Shown piece by piece: positions 58,498 through 64,000 of a stretch of DNA of 64,000 nucleotides (the first letter of the stretch is position 1; the number at the start of each line of letters is the position of its first letter). The stretch lies in the NCBI RefSeq assembly GCF_964031245.1, contig NZ_OZ035017.1, forward strand, positions 589,402-653,401. Direction: 5' to 3'. The notes under the pieces are model-generated. The model was not told the origin of the DNA. It made no database searches and saw nothing but the letters and a program-made list of their open reading frames with translations. This DNA comes from Rickettsiella endosymbiont of Miltochrista miniata (GTDB lineage: Bacteria > Pseudomonadota > Gammaproteobacteria > Diplorickettsiales > Diplorickettsiaceae). The position numbers were made by a program, and so were the translations under genes.

Positions 58498-59366
58498 AAT
58501 GCTCTTTTCAGTATAGCGAGTAAATAGTTACCATAATTGCTATTGAGTAATTTACGAGCAGCAATTTCTAAAGCTTCACCGGTTATAAACCCTTTTCGCC
58601 AAGCAATTTCTTCTAAACACGCTATTTTTAAGCCTTGCCTCTTTTCAACGACTTGTACAAAATGAGAAGCTTCTAATAAAGCATCGTGTGTTCCGGTATC
58701 TAACCAAGTACTGCCACGGCTGATTAGTTGATGTGAAAGTTGTCCTTGACTTAAATATTGGCGATTCACATCAGTAATCTCCAATTCACCACGTTTAGAA
58801 GGCTTAATATTTTTGGCAATATCAATCACTTGATTATCATAAAAATAAAGACCTGTGACCGCCCAATTTGATTTAGGCAACGTTGGTTTTTCTTCTATGT
58901 CAATTAAACATTGATCGTTATCAAACACGGCAACACCATAGCGCTCAGGATCATTGACAAAATAACAGAAAATCTTCGCGCCATGTTGTTGTCCAGCTGC
59001 AGATGTTAAGCTTTCGGAAAATTTCTCACCATAAAATAGATTATCACCTAGAATTAGTGCGACCGAATCTTTGCCAATAAAATTTTCACCTATAATGAAA
59101 GCTTGCGCTAAACCATCAGGATTTTCTTGGGTTAAATAACTGAGATTGATCCCCCATTGTTCGCCGTTACCTAGCAAACTCTGATATTGGGACAAGGCTT
59201 GAACGCTGGTGATGACTAATATTTCCTGAATACCGGCCAACATTAAAGCGCTGAGGGGATAATAAATCATAGGTTTGTCATAAATCGGGAGTAACTGTTT
59301 ACTAATTCCTTTAGTTATAGGATGTAAGCGAGTACCTGAACCACCAGATAATATGATACCTTTCAC
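58494..59366 (-). CDS. rmlA: Glucose-1-phosphate thymidylyltransferase
   Basis: 290-residue enzyme that begins dTDP-sugar synthesis. [38 protein letters not shown], the metal-binding [10 protein letters not shown] and the product-binding IEEKP and [18 protein letters not shown] segments are all clear. It is the first gene of the rmlA-rmlC pair on the minus strand, divergent from a GT2 gene, with about 100 bases for promoters between them. Confidence 0.96.
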   Translation of the reverse strand: MKGIILSGGSGTRLHPITKGISKQLLPIYDKPMIYYPLSALMLAGIQEILVITSVQALSQYQSLLGNGEQWGINLSYLTQENPDGLAQAFIIGENFIGKDSVALILGDNLFYGEKFSESLTSAAGQQHGAKIFCYFVNDPERYGVAVFDNDQCLIDIEEKPTLPKSNWAVTGLYFYDNQVIDIAKNIKPSKRGELEITDVNRQYLSQGQLSHQLISRGSTWLDTGTHDALLEASHFVQVVEKRQGLKIACLEEIAWRKGFITGEALEIAARKLLNSNYGNYLLAILKRAL

Positions 59367-59470
59367 TGATAACTTTCCTTGTTAAGTGCTGTTTAAAAAA
59401 GAGCAATTTCATTTCTATCGCTTTAATTTTTTCCTAGTGTAAGGTATATTGCAATTTATTAAAATAGCTT

Positions 59471-60358
59471 ATGTACATGATGTCTAAACCTGCTGTATTA
59501 GTTAATATCGTTCTTTATCATCCTGATAAGAAAAAAGTATTGGACCTAATCGATATCTGTTCCCAATATGAAAAAGGCAAGGTTTTATTATTCGATAATA
59601 GCGAAGGTTCTCTATCCTTTGAGTTTGATAATAATAAGAACGTTTTTTTATTTAAAAGTCCCAAAAATGTCGGCGTAGGCGGTGCACATCATGCCGCATG
59701 TCAAATGGCCGAAGAGAAAAATTTTGATTTTGTGATATTTCTGGATCAGGATAGTCAATTGCCACCAGATTTTATTAATGACATGATTTCAGGCTTTTAT
59801 CGATTAAAAAAATTACATCCACGTTTGTGCGCTATTGGTCCAACCTGGAAGGATCCTGAACTTGGAGAATCAAAAACTAGAACATTAAAGGATAAGATAA
59901 GAAGCTTATTAAAAGCGCCAAATTTAAAACATGTGTTAATCAGCTCAGGAATGTTAATTTCGGTACCCACTTTAAAACATATTGGCTATCCCAAAAAAGA
60001 ATATTTTATCGATTTAGTTGATACGGAATGGTGTTTACGTGCTTTATTCAAAAATTATCAAATATTCATGTTATCTGATGTTCATATGTCGCATAGAATC
60101 GGTGAAATCAAAAAAATAAGTAAATTCAATTTTCAATATGAACAATCACTTCGATATTATTACTCACTACGTAATAGCTTATTTCTATTTCAGGAAAAAA
60201 ATATTTCACTTTCATGTAAATTGTTTATTTTAGCTGGAAATTTATTTAAGTTAAGAAAAATAATTTTTTCACCTACACCGATGCAAAGTTTAATAGCCGC
60301 TAGTCGAGGCATTAAGGATGGATTTTTAATGATAAACAATATCAACGATTGTACTTAA
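59471..60358 (+). CDS. GT2-family glycosyltransferase (rhamnosyltransferase-like)
   Basis: 295 residues, starting VLVNIVLYHPDKKKVLDLI, with a KNVGVGGAHHAACQMAEE donor loop, metal-binding FVIFLDQDSQLPPDF and IDLVDTEWCLRALFKNYQIF. These features match the rhamnosyltransferase group close to RfbF. Start choice is uncertain: ATGs at 59471, 59477 and 59480 are in frame. A decayed copy of the gene lies immediately downstream at 60385. It sits between rmlAC and rmlDB, which supports use of dTDP-rhamnose. Confidence 0.86.
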   Translation: MYMMSKPAVLVNIVLYHPDKKKVLDLIDICSQYEKGKVLLFDNSEGSLSFEFDNNKNVFLFKSPKNVGVGGAHHAACQMAEEKNFDFVIFLDQDSQLPPDFINDMISGFYRLKKLHPRLCAIGPTWKDPELGESKTRTLKDKIRSLLKAPNLKHVLISSGMLISVPTLKHIGYPKKEYFIDLVDTEWCLRALFKNYQIFMLSDVHMSHRIGEIKKISKFNFQYEQSLRYYYSLRNSLFLFQEKNISLSCKLFILAGNLFKLRKIIFSPTPMQSLIAASRGIKDGFLMINNINDCT

Positions 60359-60384
60359 CTACTATCTTTAAGGACTAGGAATAT

Positions 60385-60603
60385 AAGTCTGATGCCACTG
60401 TGTTAATTAATGTCGAACTGTATAATCCTAAGAAAGATAAAGTATTAGAGCTTATACGCATTTGTACCGAGTATAAATCTGCTAAAATTCTGTTGTTCGA
60501 TAATAGTGCAGAAAAGGAAAATGAAATGCAAAAAATACCTTTTGTACCTGAATCTATAGAGAGTTTGTTGGCAACATAGAATTGACTTAAAGATGGAATT
60601 TTG
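60385..60603 (+). pseudogene. Decayed, internally deleted copy of the upstream GT2 gene
   Basis: The frame encodes VLINVELYNPKKDKVLELI and KILLFDNS, matching VLVNIVLYHPDKKKVLDLI and KVLLFDNS of the gene at 59471. It then jumps to PESIESLLAT and LKDGIL, matching PTPMQSLIAASRGIKDGFL at that gene's end. The start codon position reads AAG, TAG and TGA stops lie at 60577 and 60583, and about 200 central codons are missing. It fills most of the 304-base space before rmlD. Confidence 0.85.
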
Positions 60604-60662
60604 TCAAAAAAAAGCTCTTTTTATAAATAGTGTTTAGCATAAAGAAAATTTAAGGTTTCTTC

Positions 60663-61535
60663 ATGGTTAAAGTCATATTAACTGGTGCGCAAGGTCAAGT
60701 AGGGCATGAAATTGTCGATTTAGCAGTAAAGTATAACTTAGAATTATGTCCTTTTACCCATAAGCAACTGAATATCACAGACTTTGGACAGTTAAAACAA
60801 ACGATATCTACAATTAAGCCAAATTTTATTATTAATGCTGCGGCCTATACTGCTGTAGATAAGGCTGAAAAAGAAAGCGAACTTGCCTTTGCTGTTAATG
60901 CATTAGGCGTCGAACATTTAGCAACAATCGGCCAAGAATATAATATACCTTTATTGCATATTTCTACGGACTTTATTTTTGATGGTCAAAAAAAAATTCC
61001 TTACGTGGAAGAGGATAAAACTAATCCCTTATCTGTTTATGGGCAAAGTAAATTAAGTGGTGAAAGTTTGTTAAGAAATATTTGGTATAAACACATCATT
61101 TTACGCGTCAGTTGGGTTTTTGGAAGTTACGGAAATAATTTTGTGAAAACTATTATTTGCTTAGCAAATGAACGAACCGAATTAAGAGTTATTGCTGACC
61201 AAAAAGGAGCTCCTACTTATGCCGGAGATATTGCACAGACTTTATTAAAAATAATAGAGTGTCTACATAAAGGTCAGTTTGCATGGGGTACATATCATTA
61301 TACAGGAACACCATCGCTGAGCTGGTATGAATTTGCAAAAAAAATAATAGAAGAAGCGGAACACCATGAGTTAAAGTTAAAAAAAGTAATACCCATTTCA
61401 GCATTAGAATATCCTAGTATTGCATATAGGCCCCCTAATTCTGAATTGGCTTGCGACAAGATTGTTCAAGTGTTCGGTATTAAACCAAATACGTGGTCTG
61501 CGGGTTTAAAGAAGGTAGTGAATATTTTATTATGA
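60663..61535 (+). CDS. rmlD: dTDP-4-dehydrorhamnose reductase
   Basis: 290-residue SDR that reduces the keto group in the last step of dTDP-L-rhamnose synthesis. The N-terminus is ILTGAQGQVGHEIVD, the active region is HISTDFIFDGQKKIPYVEED, and the catalytic tyrosine/lysine are in YGQSKLSGE. RPPNSELACDKI near the C-terminus is typical. It overlaps rmlB by four bases (ATGA). Confidence 0.95.
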   Translation: MVKVILTGAQGQVGHEIVDLAVKYNLELCPFTHKQLNITDFGQLKQTISTIKPNFIINAAAYTAVDKAEKESELAFAVNALGVEHLATIGQEYNIPLLHISTDFIFDGQKKIPYVEEDKTNPLSVYGQSKLSGESLLRNIWYKHIILRVSWVFGSYGNNFVKTIICLANERTELRVIADQKGAPTYAGDIAQTLLKIIECLHKGQFAWGTYHYTGTPSLSWYEFAKKIIEEAEHHELKLKKVIPISALEYPSIAYRPPNSELACDKIVQVFGIKPNTWSAGLKKVVNILL

Positions 61536-62536
61536 CATATACACCCAGAAACATTTTAATCACTGGCGGTGCAGGATTTATAGCAAGTCATTTTGTGCAC
61601 TATTATCAAACCCTCTATCCTGAAATATTTATTATTAATCTCGATAAACTCACTTATGCAGGGTCTTTGAATCATTTAAAAAATTTACCCTATCCTGATA
61701 ATCATCATTTTGTGCAAGGAGATATACTTGATAGTCAATTAGTGTTGGGTCTATTGAATGATTTTAAGGTGGATACGGTTGTACATTTTGCCGCTGAAAC
61801 ACATGTGGATCGTTCGATTAACTCACCTGAAAAATTTATCCAAACTAATATATCGGGTACTTTCGCTTTATTAGATTCGTGTCGAAAATATTGGTTACAT
61901 GAACTTGGTTTAAACGAACAAGATTGTCGATTTCATCATATATCCACTGATGAAGTGTATGGCAGTTTACGGAAGGATGAGCCAGCTTTTACTGAACTAA
62001 TGCCCTACCGACCTAATTCTCCTTACTCAGCTAGCAAAGCATCTTCTGACTATCTGGTACGCGCCTATTATAATACTTATGGGCTTCCTGTTAGCATAAC
62101 CAATTGCTCAAATAATTATGGTCCTTTGCAACATAATGAAAAATTTATTCCTACCATTATTGATTGTTGCTTACGACAAAAACCAATACCTGTTTATGGT
62201 GATGGCTCTAACATTCGTGATTGGCTTTATGTTGAGGATCATTGTAGAGGTATCGACAGAGTGATTCGAAACGGAAAATTGGGGGAAAGCTATAATATTG
62301 GTGGCAATACTGAATTAACTAATCTAGAAGTCATTCAAGTTATCTGTGATACATTAAACAAAATTAGACCTATTTCCTATAAATACGCTGACTTAATTAC
62401 CTTTGTAAAAGACCGGGCAGGGCATGATTGGCGTTATGCCATTAATACCCATAAGATAAAAGGAGAATTAAATTGGCAACCTACAGAGACATTTTCTTCA
62501 GGAATCATCAAAACATTATCTGAGTTTGTAAAATAA
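61532..62536 (+). CDS. rmlB: dTDP-glucose 4,6-dehydratase
   Basis: 334-residue extended SDR. ILITGGAGFIASHFVHYY binds NAD, the catalytic Asp-Glu lies in ISTDEVYGSL, and YSASKASSDYLVRAY carries the tyrosine/lysine pair; NCSNNYGPLQHNEKFIP is diagnostic. The ATG at 61532 overlaps the rmlD TGA as ATGA; an upstream in-frame start at 61493 lies wholly inside rmlD and is not needed. With rmlA and rmlC it completes the dTDP-L-rhamnose route, split around a GT2 gene and its pseudogene. Confidence 0.96.
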   Translation: MTYTPRNILITGGAGFIASHFVHYYQTLYPEIFIINLDKLTYAGSLNHLKNLPYPDNHHFVQGDILDSQLVLGLLNDFKVDTVVHFAAETHVDRSINSPEKFIQTNISGTFALLDSCRKYWLHELGLNEQDCRFHHISTDEVYGSLRKDEPAFTELMPYRPNSPYSASKASSDYLVRAYYNTYGLPVSITNCSNNYGPLQHNEKFIPTIIDCCLRQKPIPVYGDGSNIRDWLYVEDHCRGIDRVIRNGKLGESYNIGGNTELTNLEVIQVICDTLNKIRPISYKYADLITFVKDRAGHDWRYAINTHKIKGELNWQPTETFSSGIIKTLSEFVK

Positions 62537-62738
62537 ATAAAAAATATTAGACTGATATTATTTTATATAGCTCTCAAATAGGTTAGTTGGCTTATATTAA
62601 GTTTGTCTATCTCATTTATAGGATAATTGTGCATGAGATTCTGATTGTAAACACTATATAAAAAGTGTAGCATGCTGATTATAAAATTTTTAGAAATGGA
62701 CTTAAATTAGCAAAAATATTAAAATGGACTTTGGTTAA

Positions 62739-64000
62739 ATGAAAGTCACTGAGAGATTATTTCCCGCTTGTCAATTGGGCAAATCAGACTATTTCGTTGG
62801 CGGATTACTTCTTCTATTTTGTTATGTCGCTTTTTTTCAATCAGACATCTATGTTACCGGATGGAATTCTTTAAATTATCTTTTCGGTAATCCCTTAGAA
62901 TTTTATGACAATTGCAAAAAGATACAAGGTCATGGTGATTTCGCCTCGGCAAATTATCCGCCTACTGTATTTGCGATTTTTGCGGTCTGGCTGTACCCAT
63001 TCAAACTTTTTGGCTTAATAAAATCTCCATTTTATTTCTCTCCTTATTTAGTGTATTGGCTTAAACTCTTAACCTCATTAGTCTATCTCGCGACGGGGCT
63101 GCTTTTTTATCAGGTAACACAAGTATATCAAAAAAATGAAAAATGGGGCGTCTATGCCACTTGGCTTTGGTTAACTTCACCAATAGCGATATTTTCACAA
63201 TTCATTTTTTCACAATATGATATCTTTTACGTATTTTTAACATTATTTGGATTTTTAATTTTTTTAAAAAAACAAAATTATTTGGCCTCATTTTTATTTG
63301 GATTAGCAATTACATTTAAATATTTCCCTTTTTTTGTTTTTATTCCTTTACTTCTATTCTTTGAAAAAAAAATTATAAAATTAATTTTATGCGGCTTAAT
63401 TTTTTTAATACCAACGTTTATAATTCAGGCCTTATATATTCATTCCTCAGCGTATATTTCAGGCGTATTGGGCTTTTCTGTAATCGCTCGTGTGTTTTCT
63501 GCAGGATTAATCTATGGCGGTCAGAAAATATATTATATATTTGCCATATTTTCAATATTGGTTGGAATTGCTTACTACTTAGATAATTCCTATAATTATA
63601 AAAAAATAGCCGGATTTATTTTTCTTTTTTCAAGTATATTTCCTTTTCTTTTTATGTTATGGCATCCCCAATGGTTAATATTTATTACACCCGCCATGGT
63701 ATTAACCACAGTATTGAGTAGTAAAGATAAAATTTCAAAATTTTTGATTTTTGATTTGTGCGCGATGGTGTTTTTTATAGGTTTTACCGTTTTATCTTTT
63801 CAAGATAATGTTGACCTAGCTATGTTTCAAGGTAAATTATTTAATTTTCCTCTTAAACATTTTTTAAATATTAGTATTCTATTTAATCTTTTTAAAGGAT
63901 TTAGTTCTAATGTCTATTTATCCTTGTTTTGGGGTTATTTAGTTTTACAATTTATTCTTAAATATAAATTTATTGATAAAAAATATATACTTGATTCATT
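62739..64000 (+). CDS. Polytopic membrane protein, GT-C/GT87-like mannosyltransferase (3' end outside window)
   Basis: An ATG at 62739 opens a frame of at least 420 codons that runs past the window edge without a stop. It begins MKVTERLFPACQLGKSDYF and holds about ten membrane segments. ANYPPTVFAIFAVWLYP after the first periplasmic loop, SQFIFSQYDIFYVFLTLFG, GLAITFKYFPFFVFIP and WHPQWLIFITPAMV resemble polyprenyl-phosphate-dependent GT-C enzymes. The ribosome site is weak. The 202 bases before it hold no gene. It probably extends the O-antigen locus. Confidence 0.72.
   Translation, partial: MKVTERLFPACQLGKSDYFVGGLLLLFCYVAFFQSDIYVTGWNSLNYLFGNPLEFYDNCKKIQGHGDFASANYPPTVFAIFAVWLYPFKLFGLIKSPFYFSPYLVYWLKLLTSLVYLATGLLFYQVTQVYQKNEKWGVYATWLWLTSPIAIFSQFIFSQYDIFYVFLTLFGFLIFLKKQNYLASFLFGLAITFKYFPFFVFIPLLLFFEKKIIKLILCGLIFLIPTFIIQALYIHSSAYISGVLGFSVIARVFSAGLIYGGQKIYYIFAIFSILVGIAYYLDNSYNYKKIAGFIFLFSSIFPFLFMLWHPQWLIFITPAMVLTTVLSSKDKISKFLIFDLCAMVFFIGFTVLSFQDNVDLAMFQGKLFNFPLKHFLNISILFNLFKGFSSNVYLSLFWGYLVLQFILKYKFIDKKYILDS

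Overview
The window looks like a chromosomal segment of an AT-rich gammaproteobacterium, most likely of the Legionellales/Coxiellaceae type (Coxiella, Rickettsiella and relatives). This is inferred from the gatCAB-mreBCD arrangement, the long polysaccharide locus with Coxiella-like sugar genes, low GC, and a small palindromic repeat scattered between genes. No rRNA, tRNA, CRISPR array, transposase or phage module was seen. The two ends cut genes: a 3' tail at 1-147 and a membrane protein running off the end from 62739.

Layout. (1) 155-8594, minus strand: a succinate-semialdehyde dehydrogenase, the miaB-phoH(ybeZ)-ybeY-corC(ybeX) translation/RNA-processing operon, and gatC-gatA-gatB for amidation of mischarged Gln/Asn tRNA. 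(2) 8787-11216, plus: mreB-mreC-mreD for cell shape; mreC appears to begin with a rare ATT codon. (3) 11304-13478: a signal-less AmiD-like amidase, a strong terminator, a structured 440-bp leader and two small unknown genes. (4) 13624-17708: lipopolysaccharide core genes (GT9 heptosyltransferase, WaaE-like GT2, WaaL-like ligase, another GT2). (5) 17787-25011: YhdP/AsmA-like protein, an unknown protein, TldD with a hairpin over its ribosome binding site, and MsbA.

(6) 25050-39819 is a large co-directional surface-sugar locus. A GtrB-like glycosyltransferase sits between two paralogous DUF6311-type membrane proteins. A tight, partly overlapping operon follows: epimerase, a UDP-sugar-dehydrogenase homologue lacking the catalytic cysteine, SDR, Gfo/Idh/MocA oxidoreductase, HddA-like heptose kinase, HddC-like nucleotidyltransferase, methyltransferase, GmhA-like SIS isomerase, transaldolase and WecA. 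The likely product is a GDP-activated, possibly modified, heptose.

(7) 39861-41974 is the most striking unit: a small cysteine- and histidine-rich lipoprotein precursor, a perfect intrinsic terminator, a DUF692 multinuclear iron oxidase and a DUF2063 partner. This has the architecture of a bufferin/methanobactin-type metal-binding RiPP pathway, but with an unusual lipidated precursor with CX3C spacing. pyrG follows with no gap.

(8) 43657-62536 is a second surface-polysaccharide locus with mixed strands. It has an ABC exporter (Wzm/Wzt), methyltransferases including a C-methyltransferase homologue, glycosyltransferases, gmd and manC for GDP-4-keto-6-deoxymannose, and rmlC-rmlA / rmlD-rmlB for dTDP-L-rhamnose-type sugars. 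Gmd, ManC and a C-methyltransferase together recall the virenose (3-C-methyl-6-deoxyhexose) pathway proposed for Coxiella LPS. Two decayed gene copies (36409-36483 and 60385-60603) show recent duplication and loss in these loci.
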